Source: a virus. Taken from it: a stretch of DNA of 31,205 bases. Below the pieces are notes generated by a model that was not told the DNA's origin, made no database searches, and saw nothing but the letters and a program-made list of their open reading frames with translations. The DNA lies in the IMG/VR virus record IMGVR_UViG_3300036770_002879, positions 1-31,205 of that record, one strand, 5' to 3'. Made by a program: the position numbers and the translations under genes. Below, piece by piece: positions 1 to 5,925 of this stretch; the first letter of the stretch is position 1, and each line of letters starts with the position of its first letter.

Positions 1-9
1 GAGCCTGTT

Positions 10-92
10 GCTTCAGTGGTGGAACGGTAGACACAGCGGACTTAGAATCCGCCGCCCTAAAAAGCGTGGAAGTTCAAATCTTCTCTGGAGCA
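10..92 (+). tRNA. tRNA-Leu (anticodon UAG)
   Basis: The acceptor stem GCTTCAG/CTGGAGC pairs over 7 bp with one wobble. The T-arm GGAAG-TTCAAAT-CTTCT is present. The anticodon loop CTTAGAA gives UAG, reading CUA. The extended variable region and 83-nt length fit a class II leucine tRNA. CCA is not encoded. Confidence 0.92.
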
Positions 93-93
93 C

Positions 94-122
94 TTGACAA
101 TCAAACCTAAATGGTTTATGAT
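94..122 (+). promoter_or_regulatory. sigma-70-type promoter
   Basis: TTGACA (94-99) and TATGAT (117-122) are separated by exactly 17 bp. The site lies just past tRNA-Leu and upstream of the first HNH gene. The spacer and -35 fall within an inverted repeat (GACAATCAAACC at 96-107 with 113-126), so the promoter is embedded in a hairpin. Confidence 0.65.
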
Positions 123-147
123 TGTCTTATATCAAAAGGTATGATAT

Positions 148-159
148 AATAAATAAATA
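148..159 (+). promoter_or_regulatory. overlapping late-promoter motifs (NATAAATA x2)
   Basis: Two overlapping copies of AATAAATA (148-155 and 152-159) lie 18 nt before the HNH start codon. They match the T4-like cyanophage late motif NATAAATA. A flanking inverted repeat (AAGGTAT near 137 and ATACCTT near 164) could form a stem around them. Confidence 0.45.
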
Positions 160-176
160 TATTATACCTTAAGATT

Positions 177-530
177 ATGCCATATAAAAACAAAGAGGAC
201 TATAAAAACTGGGAAAAGAGATATCGTAACGAATATTATCAAAGACCAGAAACAAAACAAAGATTGTCAGAGCAATCTAAGTTGCGTAGAGAACGAAATA
301 AAAGTTTTGTTCTAGATAAAATGATTCCTTGTATTGTATGTGGTGAGAGTGACCCTATTGTTATTGATTTTCACCATTTAGATGAATCTCAAAAAGATAA
401 AGGAATTTCTCAAATGATGCAAAGTAATTATTCTTTGCAAAAAATACAAGAAGAACTTGACAAATGTGTTTGTTTATGTTCTAATTGTCATAGGAGAGTT
501 CACGCAGGAACTCTTACTTTGCGGGTATAG
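177..530 (+). CDS. HNH homing endonuclease running into tRNA-Gly
   Basis: This 117-aa protein is a small HNH nuclease. A zinc-binding C52-x2-C55 is followed by the catalytic D-F-H-H (64-67) and by C101-x2-C104-H105 with H109. The N-terminal 45 residues are basic and probably bind DNA. Its stop codon TAG (528-530) lies inside tRNA-Gly, at tRNA positions 8-10, so the two genes share 10 nt. The protein is a paralogue of the HNH at 1959; both start MPYK and both abut a tRNA. I infer that it is a homing endonuclease targeting tRNA loci; the actual cleavage site cannot be read from the sequence. Confidence 0.85.
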   Translation: MPYKNKEDYKNWEKRYRNEYYQRPETKQRLSEQSKLRRERNKSFVLDKMIPCIVCGESDPIVIDFHHLDESQKDKGISQMMQSNYSLQKIQEELDKCVCLCSNCHRRVHAGTLTLRV

Positions 531-591
531 TTTAGGGGTAAAATGCCATCCTTCCAAGTTGGAGTCACCGGTTCGATTCCGGTTACCCGCT
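521..591 (+). tRNA. tRNA-Gly (anticodon UCC)
   Basis: The acceptor GCGGGTA/TACCCGC pairs over 7 bp. The T-arm ACCGG-TTCGATT-CCGGT is canonical. The anticodon loop CTTCCAA gives UCC. The first 10 nt are also the 3' end of the upstream HNH gene. Confidence 0.93.
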
Positions 592-720
592 CTGAACCTT
601 TGGGTTCTTAAAATGTGGTTCTGGGTGGAATTCCCAGCGGTTCCGTTAGGGACTGTCCTTTGTAGGTTCGATACCTACATCTTCCTTATGGGAGATAAGA
701 ACGGCTATTGGAAACCACAA
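592..720 (+). other. structured non-coding stretch with tRNA-like fragments
   Basis: No credible gene is seen here. The stretch holds several inverted repeats. There is a 5-bp stem with a 7-nt loop at 621-637, and a T-arm look-alike GTAGG-TTCGATA-CCTAC at 662-678. This is followed directly by ATCTTCC (679-685), which pairs with GGGAGAT (690-696) downstream. Longer-range 7-bp matches also exist: 604-610 with 696-702, and 614-620 with 713-719. These pairings partly exclude one another. It may be decayed tRNA genes or an unrecognised small RNA. Confidence 0.4.
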
Positions 721-792
721 CCTCTGGTAGTCTATTGGTAAGGACAGGCAGACAATGCACTTGGATACTAGGTTCGATTCCTAGACAGAGGA
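721..792 (+). tRNA. tRNA-like element, probably degenerate (isotype unclear)
   Basis: The 72-nt element has a 6-bp acceptor (CCTCTG/CAGAGG), a good D-arm (GTCT/GGAC) and a perfect T-arm (CTAGG-TTCGATT-CCTAG). The anticodon arm (746-762) is poor: it forms only a bulged stem, and no U stands before a plausible anticodon. I read it as a tRNA relic or an atypical tRNA rather than assign an amino acid. Confidence 0.5.
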
Positions 793-796
793 CAAC

Positions 797-874
<78 letters not shown>

Positions 875-888
875 AATCAAAAACTATA

Positions 889-1326
889 ATGGAAACTTTA
901 TATGAAGTGCTTCATAAAGCACAGACAACATTATTTTGCTTGATGCAAAAGACTTGGGTATATCACTGGAATGTTGTGGGTAGTGAGTTCTTTCAATTGC
1001 ATGAAGCATTTGGAAATCAATATGAGACTATGATTGAAGAAATTGATAGACTCACTGAACATATGAGGTACTTGAGAATGAAAGCAGTCGCACCAATTTC
1101 CATGGTTGCTGATACATCAGAAATTCCTGAAGCTACTTCTGGAGCGTCTGATAGAACCATGGTTGCTCAACTGTATAAAGACAACCAAAAACTGATTGAG
1201 GTCTTTACAGAAGCAATTGAAGCAGCAGAAAATAATAAGCAACGCTCTACTTCCAATTTACTTCAAGATCTGGTAGAATCTCATGGTAAAAATGTTTGGA
1301 TGCTCAGATCATTTTTGAAAGAATGA
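889..1326 (+). CDS. Dps-like ferritin
   Basis: This 145-aa protein belongs to the Dps/ferritin-like family: four-helix proteins that oxidise and store iron and protect DNA from peroxide. The signature Y-H26-W-N-V and L-H38-E are followed by D53 and E57. The spacing is identical to the E. coli Dps ferroxidase ligands H51, H63, D78 and E82. The ligand equivalent to D67 is G42 here, so one iron ligand is missing. The gene follows a late motif and is coupled (ATGA) to the next small gene. Role in infection is inferred: protection of phage or host DNA during oxidative stress. Confidence 0.85.
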   Translation: METLYEVLHKAQTTLFCLMQKTWVYHWNVVGSEFFQLHEAFGNQYETMIEEIDRLTEHMRYLRMKAVAPISMVADTSEIPEATSGASDRTMVAQLYKDNQKLIEVFTEAIEAAENNKQRSTSNLLQDLVESHGKNVWMLRSFLKE

Positions 1327-1523
1327 AAGACAAAAAATTTAAAAAACTTATACAGAAACCATTGAGGTTTCATCACCAAGATATACATGAAGAACTTGAT
1401 GAAATTAAAGGGATGCTAAAAAATGTTATCAGTCAGATGCAAAGTTTGCAACAAAGAGTTGTCGAGCACGAACAAAACACAGTGCTGCGGATGCCCGAAC
1501 ATGACAACCGTGAGGGAGGATAA
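1323..1523 (+). CDS. small basic/coiled-coil protein
   Basis: This 66-aa ORF starts at the ATG that overlaps the Dps stop (ATGA). The N-terminus is lysine-rich. Residues 20-50 are heptad-like (IHEELDEIKGMLKNVISQM) and suggest a coiled coil. Its last third overlaps the next ORF by 101 nt in another frame. No family is recognised. Translational coupling supports expression, but the end of the ORF may be shaped by the overlapping zinc-ribbon gene. Confidence 0.55.
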   Translation: MKDKKFKKLIQKPLRFHHQDIHEELDEIKGMLKNVISQMQSLQQRVVEHEQNTVLRMPEHDNREGG

Positions 1524-1671
1524 AATCTCTGCGGTTGACTTAAGTAAAGTTCTATTGCTAAATTCCGAAAAGAAGGTAAATAATCATGGAATCCTGACAA
1601 ATAAGGATTTAGAATTTCAAGAGAACAGACGGAAACGCAAAGTTCGTAAACTTTACTTTGAAGAAAGATGA
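1423..1671 (+). CDS. small zinc-ribbon protein
   Basis: This 82-aa protein has C6-x2-C9 and C21/C22-x-C24, a compact zinc ribbon at the N-terminus, followed by a charged tail ending in a basic stretch (NRRKRKVRK). Small zinc-ribbon proteins of this look occur in T4-like cyanophages; their function is unknown. The start lies inside the previous ORF. A start at the internal ATG 1501 would remove the cysteines, which is why the longer form is preferred. It couples to the next gene through ATGA. Confidence 0.65.
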   Translation: MLSVRCKVCNKELSSTNKTQCCGCPNMTTVREDKISAVDLSKVLLLNSEKKVNNHGILTNKDLEFQENRRKRKVRKLYFEER

Positions 1672-1895
1672 TTAACCTTCACCAACGATTCAATCATTAT
1701 CTCAATACAGATAAAACAATCAATGAACAAGACGTGAATGAGAAATTGATTAGTTATGGTTGGTTAGATAATGGTGTAGACATCACGGGATACTATCTCT
1801 TGACAGAGAACTTTGAATTGGTGTATGATATGCAAGAGAACTTCAAGCATAAGGTCCCACGGAGATCCTATGCTTGCCTCAAAACAAAAGGATAA
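1668..1895 (+). CDS. hypothetical protein
   Basis: This 75-aa ORF overlaps the preceding stop (ATGA), so it is likely the third or fourth cistron of the Dps unit. No signal peptide, membrane segment or known motif is visible. It ends 1 nt before a tRNA-Ser 5' relic. Function unknown. Confidence 0.6.
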   Translation: MINLHQRFNHYLNTDKTINEQDVNEKLISYGWLDNGVDITGYYLLTENFELVYDMQENFKHKVPRRSYACLKTKG

Positions 1896-1896
1896 T

Positions 1897-1920
1897 GGAA
1901 AGGTGGTCGAGTGGTTGAAG
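1897..1920 (+). pseudogene. 5' fragment of a tRNA-Ser
   Basis: These 24 nt match the acceptor 5' strand, linker and D-arm of a bacterial tRNA-Ser (CGAGTGG followed by TTGAAG). No anticodon, variable or T-arm follows. Instead a 10-bp hairpin (1920-1929 with 1938-1947) begins and then the HNH gene. The intact tRNA-Ser at 2312 has a different 5' half and a different acceptor stem, so this is a relic, probably cut off by insertion of the HNH gene. Confidence 0.7.
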
Positions 1921-1947
1921 TTCTAATTTTTCTAAATAAATTAGAAC

Positions 1948-1955
1948 CATAAATA
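1948..1955 (+). promoter_or_regulatory. late-promoter motif CATAAATA
   Basis: NATAAATA motif only 3 nt before the HNH start codon, right after a 10-bp hairpin. A transcript from it would be nearly leaderless, so it may instead serve the tRNAs downstream. Confidence 0.35.
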
Positions 1956-1958
1956 ATT

Positions 1959-2348
1959 ATGCCATACAAGGATATAAAAAAGCAAAGAGAAGCGCAGCGA
2001 CTCTGGGCTGAAAAACAATCTAGTGAGTTTAAAAAGGTAAAATACCAACGAGAACAAAACCACAAAAAGTTGATGGTTGAAAAACTAAATCAACTAAAAT
2101 TAGAAAAAGGTTGTTGCGAATTGTGTGGTGAGTATCATCCACCATGTTGTTTTGATTTTCATCATTTGGACAAAACAACTAAATCAAAAGAAGTATCTCA
2201 GTTAGCTGCAAAAGGATACAAATGGGACACAATCTTGACTGAAGTTGAGAAGTGTGTTATGCTATGTGCTCCATGTCATCGTAAGATACATGCGGGACTG
2301 CTAACAATCTTGGAGAGTCAATCCGATTGGCGACGGAACCTGTCTTGA
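1959..2348 (+). CDS. HNH homing endonuclease whose stop codon is the tRNA-Ser anticodon
   Basis: This 129-aa HNH nuclease is a paralogue of the one at 177. It has C53-x2-C56, D-F-H-H (66-69), C103-x2-C106-H107 and H111. The N-terminus is strongly basic. From about residue 118 the reading frame runs through tRNA-Ser. The TGA stop (2346-2348) is exactly the tRNA anticodon UGA. It sits between a tRNA-Ser 5' relic and an intact tRNA-Ser, the pattern expected of a homing gene that invades a tRNA and carries its own replacement end. Confidence 0.85.
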   Translation: MPYKDIKKQREAQRLWAEKQSSEFKKVKYQREQNHKKLMVEKLNQLKLEKGCCELCGEYHPPCCFDFHHLDKTTKSKEVSQLAAKGYKWDTILTEVEKCVMLCAPCHRKIHAGLLTILESQSDWRRNLS

Positions 2349-2398
2349 AAACAGTTGAGGTGTTAAAGCCCTTGGGCGTTCGACTCGCCCACTCTCCG
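2312..2398 (+). tRNA. tRNA-Ser (anticodon UGA)
   Basis: The acceptor GGAGAGT/ACTCTCC pairs over 7 bp, and the T-arm GGGCG-TTCGACT-CGCCC is canonical. The anticodon loop CTTGAAA gives UGA. A long variable arm and 87-nt length fit class II serine. The first 37 nt are also coding sequence and stop codon of the HNH gene. The D-arm differs from the usual serine D-arm. Confidence 0.9.
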
Positions 2399-2400
2399 TT

Positions 2401-2417
2401 GCTTTTTTATAAAAAGC
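2401..2417 (+). other. tRNA spacer hairpin
   Basis: GCTTTTTT and AAAAAGC form a short stem between tRNA-Ser and tRNA-Pro. It may guide processing or act as a weak terminator. Confidence 0.4.
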
Positions 2418-2426
2418 ATATTTCTT

Positions 2427-2500
2427 CGGGCATTAGCGCAGTTTGGTAGCGCGTTCCGTTTGGGGCGGAAAGGTCATAGGTTCAAATCCTATATGCCCGA
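2427..2500 (+). tRNA. tRNA-Pro (anticodon UGG)
   Basis: The acceptor CGGGCAT/ATGCCCG is perfect. The anticodon stem TTCCG/CGGAA with loop TTTGGGG gives UGG. The T-arm ATAGG-TTCAAAT-CCTAT is canonical. The length is 74 nt. Confidence 0.94.
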
Positions 2501-2527
2501 TATATAAAACAAGTAACTAAAACTCAA

Positions 2528-2710
2528 ATGTCGTTACCAAAAAATCAAATCACAATTGATGAATTCAGATCTAATCATGAACATTACCTAGAAAGAATGC
2601 AAGCTGGAGAAACGTTTTCTTTCACAGATTTTGACCAAAATAAACATAACTTACATGAACCAGTAAACAATAAAGGAATACCGATCGATATTGAAGAGAT
2701 CAAATTCTAG
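2528..2710 (+). CDS. small protein resembling a Phd/YefM antitoxin N-terminus
   Basis: This 60-aa ORF lies between tRNA-Pro and tRNA-Met. Residues 8-33 (ITIDEFRSNHEHYLERMQAG then ETFSFTD) resemble the Phd/YefM pattern of a short strand, a helix ending YL-x2-hydrophobic-x-AGE, and a strand with T/S. The C-terminal tail is short and acidic. No toxin partner lies next to it. Resemblance is by eye; it could equally be a lineage-specific small protein. Confidence 0.55.
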   Translation: MSLPKNQITIDEFRSNHEHYLERMQAGETFSFTDFDQNKHNLHEPVNNKGIPIDIEEIKF

Positions 2711-2720
2711 TCTAGTGTTT

Positions 2721-2793
2721 GCTGGTTTAGCTATCTGGTGAAAGCGCCCGACTCATAATCGGATACAGGTGAGTTCGATCCTCACAACCAGCA
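2721..2793 (+). tRNA. tRNA with CAU anticodon (Met, or Ile if lysidine-modified)
   Basis: The acceptor GCTGGTT/AACCAGC is perfect. The anticodon stem CCGAC/TCGG surrounds a loop with CAU. The T-arm GTGAG-TTCGATC-CTCAC is canonical. Whether it is elongator Met or Ile2 (CAU modified by TilS) cannot be settled by eye. Confidence 0.88.
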
Positions 2794-2828
2794 TTGGAGT
2801 TGACAGCAACTCCAAATTGTCCTAAAAT
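2794..2828 (+). promoter_or_regulatory. hairpin with embedded sigma-70-type promoter
   Basis: A 9-bp hairpin (2794-2802 with 2807-2815) directly follows the tRNA. TTGACA (2800-2805) lies in its 5' arm and loop, and TAAAAT (2823-2828) follows after exactly 17 bp. It is placed to transcribe the gene at 2851. Confidence 0.6.
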
Positions 2829-2850
2829 GACTGGGTAAACACAAAGTCCA

Positions 2851-3063
2851 ATGTCTATTTCAGAAAAGTTTCAAAAGTACCTTCCTATTCTTGAAGAAGC
2901 TGTTGAAGGATCCGTTTTTCTTGATCTTAAAAACCCCAAACTTTATAAAAAAATTGTTCGTTATTACGCAAATGAGGGTGTAAAGTTCTATGACGATCCC
3001 AACGAAGACTATGCCACAGTGGTAGAATGTCTTGCAAATGATCTGAAGAAGGTTGCTCGATGA
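2851..3063 (+). CDS. hypothetical protein
   Basis: This 70-aa ORF lies 23 nt after a strong promoter candidate and overlaps the next start by ATGA coupling. It has mixed charge and looks soluble, with no recognised motif. Its position suggests an early gene. Function unknown. Confidence 0.65.
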   Translation: MSISEKFQKYLPILEEAVEGSVFLDLKNPKLYKKIVRYYANEGVKFYDDPNEDYATVVECLANDLKKVAR

Positions 3064-3293
3064 AACCAAATGTTCTTATGGAGCGGCACCCATACCGCTA
3101 TGTGAGCACAGGAACTCTGGAAAATGGGTTCCCAGATTACAGAATTCAAAAGTTCAATGAATGGTCAAAACGTTATTCTGACATGTATCTGTGTGACAAT
3201 CAAATGCAAATTTTGACTGCCATTGAAGATTTTGAATATACAAAGTGGTTGGATCCAGATCCTGAAGTCGGTGCCTATAGGCATTGGACATAA
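3060..3293 (+). CDS. hypothetical protein
   Basis: This 77-aa soluble ORF is coupled to the previous gene by ATGA. It is rich in aromatic and charged residues and contains a WLDPDPE motif near the C-terminus. No family is recognised. The stop overlaps the late motif that precedes the next small gene. Confidence 0.6.
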   Translation: MKPNVLMERHPYRYVSTGTLENGFPDYRIQKFNEWSKRYSDMYLCDNQMQILTAIEDFEYTKWLDPDPEVGAYRHWT

Positions 3294-3299
3294 TAAATA
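3292..3299 (+). promoter_or_regulatory. late-promoter motif AATAAATA
   Basis: NATAAATA motif 25 nt before the 57-aa ORF at 3324. Confidence 0.45.
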
Positions 3300-3323
3300 A
3301 CACAGAAGATTTTCAATTCACCA

Positions 3324-3497
3324 ATGGTAACTTCAAAGTCAACAACTGGATCGTTCACATCTGAAATTGAAAAGAGACTACAATCTCTTGAAGAAAAAGC
3401 ACATGCTCCCTGTGGTGGTGCTTCTGTTCCTGCAGATTTAGCTGCTAAGTTTGAAGAACTTTGGGGTTGGTATCAATCCGTAAAATCAAAAGTTTGA
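3324..3497 (+). CDS. small hypothetical protein (57 aa)
   Basis: The ORF starts ATGGTAACTTC and ends TGA at 3495-3497. It has a helical middle (EIEKRLQSLEEKAHA), a glycine break (CGGAS) and an aromatic C-terminus (EELWGWYQS). A late motif lies just upstream and codon use looks like the neighbours. No family is recognised. Confidence 0.6.
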   Translation: MVTSKSTTGSFTSEIEKRLQSLEEKAHAPCGGASVPADLAAKFEELWGWYQSVKSKV

Positions 3498-3500
3498 TTT

Positions 3501-3519
3501 CTTATTTTTTCAAAATAAG
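3501..3519 (+). repeat. hairpin family copy 1
   Basis: An 8-bp stem (CTTATTTT/AAAATAAG) with 3-nt loop TTC, preceded by GATTT and followed by TGGCG. Copy 2 has the same flanks, stem length and loop length, but a different stem sequence. Confidence 0.6.
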
Positions 3520-3534
3520 TGGCGCGTCTGATTT

Positions 3535-3553
3535 CCTAGTTTGGCAAACTAGG
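3535..3553 (+). repeat. hairpin family copy 2
   Basis: An 8-bp stem (CCTAGTTT/AAACTAGG) with 3-nt loop GGC, preceded by GATTT and followed by TGGTG. The rest of the gap to 3618 shows no gene. Confidence 0.6.
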
Positions 3554-3618
3554 TGGTGGAGTCAATGACCCAAAGACACGGATGGTCTATAACAGCACTG
3601 GTCGGGAGAACCCCCCTT

Positions 3619-3846
3619 ATGGCAAAGTCTAATGTATTTCGATACATTGGTAACTTTCTTCTCCTAGCAGGATACTTTTTTCTGCTCTGGGGAGATATGA
3701 AGATTGGATTATTTGTAAAATGTATAGGAAACATATTTGTTGTTCCTTTTGCAATCAAATATAAGTTTTGGGACATTCTTTTTTTATGTGGGTTTTATGC
3801 CGCGATAGAAGTTCCAAAACTAATTCAATTACTGATTGTTAAATAG
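3619..3846 (+). CDS. small membrane protein
   Basis: The 75-aa product has about two to three hydrophobic segments (residues 7-20, 27-41 and 48-62). ATG 3619 is chosen because GGGAG (3604-3608) gives a Shine-Dalgarno about 10 nt upstream. The open frame extends back to 3553 but would read through hairpin copy 2. The gene is flanked by two hairpins on each side. Function unknown; the proteins of this kind I recall are from cyanophages. Confidence 0.65.
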   Translation: MAKSNVFRYIGNFLLLAGYFFLLWGDMKIGLFVKCIGNIFVVPFAIKYKFWDILFLCGFYAAIEVPKLIQLLIVK

Positions 3847-3849
3847 TTT

Positions 3850-3870
3850 CCAATTTTTCTCAAAAATTGG
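3850..3870 (+). repeat. hairpin family copy 3
   Basis: A 9-bp stem (CCAATTTTT/AAAAATTGG) with 3-nt loop CTC, preceded by AGTTT and followed by TGGTG. It begins 4 nt after the membrane-protein stop codon. A second small stem (GCGGA/TCCGC) follows at about 3875-3898. Confidence 0.6.
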
Positions 3871-3905
3871 TGGTGCGGATGGGGAATTCTTTCTCCGCCT
3901 AGTTT

Positions 3906-3928
3906 CTTGGTTCTAGTCAAAAACCAAG
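3906..3928 (+). repeat. hairpin family copy 4
   Basis: Stem CTTGGTT/AACCAAG with a 9-nt loop, preceded by AGTTT and followed by TGGCG. A further partial match, AGTTTCTTG, lies at about 3942-3950, just before the first glycan gene. Confidence 0.55.
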
Positions 3929-3958
3929 TGGCGAGCATATTAGTTTCTTGAGTATAAG

Positions 3959-4858
3959 ATGCAAAAAGTACATTGTATTGTAATGACGCGCAATGATGAT
4001 TTGATCATTGAGCATTGGATCAAAAAGCACATCAACGTCTTTGATACTATCTCAGTTGTTGATGGATCTGATGGTGACTTTACAGAGAATCTCTGTAAAC
4101 AATACGATATCCTCTATACCAAAGACCCTGCCGATAAGCCGTTTCACGAACAGTATCTTCGTGAGGCGGCTTTTAATAATTTGAAACCACACATTGAACT
4201 TGGGGAGTGGGTAGGATGTTTCATGGCAGACGAGTGGGTATACCATGATCCACGTAAAGTAGTTGAACTTGTGGAACCATGGGCAAATGTGATTTCATGG
4301 AATCAACTTAATGTTCTTCCTCACCCATCGGAAAGAGAAGAATATGATAAAAGTATCAAAGAAAATAATTATAACCCAACTGAAGTATTCAAACATTATT
4401 GGTTCCGAGATAATACCAAGACATGTTTTGAACCAAGAATGTTCAAGTACACTGGCGATGAATATTGGACTCATCAAATTCCTAGTGAAAATCCAGTAGC
4501 AGGAAGAATTGAACCAGTATCACATAATACAAAATCTAATATTATTCCTACATACTTTCACTATAAAGTTTTTGATCTTGATCCTGGTAAGTATAAGAAT
4601 GATGGATTTGCTCACTTTGAAAAGAGTAATCTAAACACTGGTATTGGTTATGGCAAAGGTCAAAGTGTAAGGACCATTGAAAATATTGATGATCTTTTCT
4701 TTGATGAAGACAATATCTATTGTAATATGGGAACAGCAGATGATGGCACTGATTACGTTCATGGATATTGTGCTAGAATTGGTGATAATGGGTTAATTCC
4801 AGAAGGTACAAATTACAACCGATTAGGTAACAGCGAAGACGTGAGATTAATTCTATGA
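3959..4858 (+). CDS. GT2-like glycosyltransferase
   Basis: This 299-aa protein opens with a GT-A type strand ([10 protein letters not shown]). It has a DGSDGDFT loop and a metal/nucleotide site resembling DxD in ADEW (about residues 83-86), as in the Glyco_tranf_2_4 group. It is the first gene of a 17-gene one-strand glycan cluster and couples to gmd by ATGA. The donor and acceptor sugars cannot be told from sequence. No clear promoter was found between the hairpins and this start. Confidence 0.7.
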   Translation: MQKVHCIVMTRNDDLIIEHWIKKHINVFDTISVVDGSDGDFTENLCKQYDILYTKDPADKPFHEQYLREAAFNNLKPHIELGEWVGCFMADEWVYHDPRKVVELVEPWANVISWNQLNVLPHPSEREEYDKSIKENNYNPTEVFKHYWFRDNTKTCFEPRMFKYTGDEYWTHQIPSENPVAGRIEPVSHNTKSNIIPTYFHYKVFDLDPGKYKNDGFAHFEKSNLNTGIGYGKGQSVRTIENIDDLFFDEDNIYCNMGTADDGTDYVHGYCARIGDNGLIPEGTNYNRLGNSEDVRLIL

Positions 4859-5925
4859 AACGTGCATTGATTACTGGAGTCACAGGACAAGATGGATCTT
4901 ATCTTGCCGAACTCCTTCTCTCTATGGGGTATGAAGTTCATGGTATCAAGAGAAGAAGTTCTTCTTTCAATACCGATCGTGTCAATCATATCTTCAACAA
5001 TAATAAAAACTTCACCATGCATTATGGTGATCTAACTGACTCCACAAACCTCATCCGAATCATTCAGATGGTTCAACCTGATGAGATTTATAATCTTGGT
5101 GCTCAAAGTCATGTGAAAGTTTCATTTGAAACCCCAGAGTACACTGCAAACAGTGATGCTCTGGGGACTCTTCGTATTCTTGAAGCAATTCGTATTCTTG
5201 GATTAGGAGAAAAGATTCGCTTCTATCAAGCATCTACTTCAGAAATGTTTGGTTTAGTTCAGGAAAATCCTCAGAAAGAAACAACTCCATTTTATCCTCG
5301 TTCACCATATGGTGTTGCTAAACTGTATGCTCATTGGATTACTAAGAACTACCGTGAGTCTTATGGAATATATGCTTGTTCTGGGATTCTGTTTAATCAC
5401 GAGTCACCTCGTCGTGGAGAAACATTTGTAACTCGTAAGATTACTCGTGACCTTGCCCGTGTAAAACTTGGATTGCTCAAAACTTTGAAACTGGGTAATC
5501 TAGATGCTAAACGGGATTGGGGACATGCTAAAGATTATGTTCGTGCAATGTGGTTGATGCTCCAACAAGATCATCCAGATGATTATGTAATTTCTACCAT
5601 GCAACAAATTACTGTTCGTGAATTTTGTGAACGAACTGCTAAAATTCTGGGCATGAATATTGAATGGAGAGGAGAAGGTTTGGATGAAATTGGTGTGGAT
5701 ACAGTAACTGGAAATACCGTAATTACAGTTAGTCCAAGATACTTTCGTGATGCAGAAGTTGAAACACTTCTTGGAGATTCCACCAAAGCACGTGAAGAAC
5801 TTGGATGGAAACCTGAGATCACTGTTGATCAAATGATAGAAGAGATGGTCAAAAAGGATCTTGAATTTGCTCTAAGAGATGAACATCTTGCCGCAGGAGG
5901 ATTCAGTAAGTATGCATACGAATGA
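4855..5925 (+). CDS. gmd: GDP-mannose 4,6-dehydratase
   Basis: This 356-aa extended SDR enzyme converts GDP-D-mannose to GDP-4-keto-6-deoxy-D-mannose. The dinucleotide motif [13 protein letters not shown] is at residues 7-19. Catalytic ASTSEMFG and Y152-x3-K156 are present, as are the GDP-mannose-binding [15 protein letters not shown] segment and the family-typical length. The product feeds the Fcl and ColD homologues immediately downstream. Overlaps fcl by 14 nt. Confidence 0.96.
   Translation: MKRALITGVTGQDGSYLAELLLSMGYEVHGIKRRSSSFNTDRVNHIFNNNKNFTMHYGDLTDSTNLIRIIQMVQPDEIYNLGAQSHVKVSFETPEYTANSDALGTLRILEAIRILGLGEKIRFYQASTSEMFGLVQENPQKETTPFYPRSPYGVAKLYAHWITKNYRESYGIYACSGILFNHESPRRGETFVTRKITRDLARVKLGLLKTLKLGNLDAKRDWGHAKDYVRAMWLMLQQDHPDDYVISTMQQITVREFCERTAKILGMNIEWRGEGLDEIGVDTVTGNTVITVSPRYFRDAEVETLLGDSTKAREELGWKPEITVDQMIEEMVKKDLEFALRDEHLAAGGFSKYAYE

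Noticed and set aside
457-485. TTGACA-17-TCTAAT inside the HNH gene
   Set aside because: It matches promoter spacing, but lies in conserved coding sequence (DKCVCLCSN), so chance is likely.
457-741. Open frame across HNH end, tRNA-Gly and the structured region
   Set aside because: It covers a confident tRNA and has no ribosome site or recognisable protein sequence.
592-796. Permuted tmRNA or permuted tRNA gene
   Set aside because: Acceptor strands are in permuted order, but no tag-peptide reading frame, no resume codon and no full D/anticodon arm fit; far too short for a tmRNA.
1800-1829. TTGACA and TATGAT, 18 bp apart, within the 75-aa ORF
   Set aside because: Coding sequence and non-17 spacing unlike the other sites.
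3553-3618. N-terminal extension of the small membrane protein
   Set aside because: It would begin inside hairpin copy 2; the ATG at 3619 has a better ribosome site.
5500-5832. Minus-strand open frames opposite gmd, psbA and other genes
   Set aside because: They mirror strongly coding plus-strand genes and have no recognisable motifs or ribosome sites.
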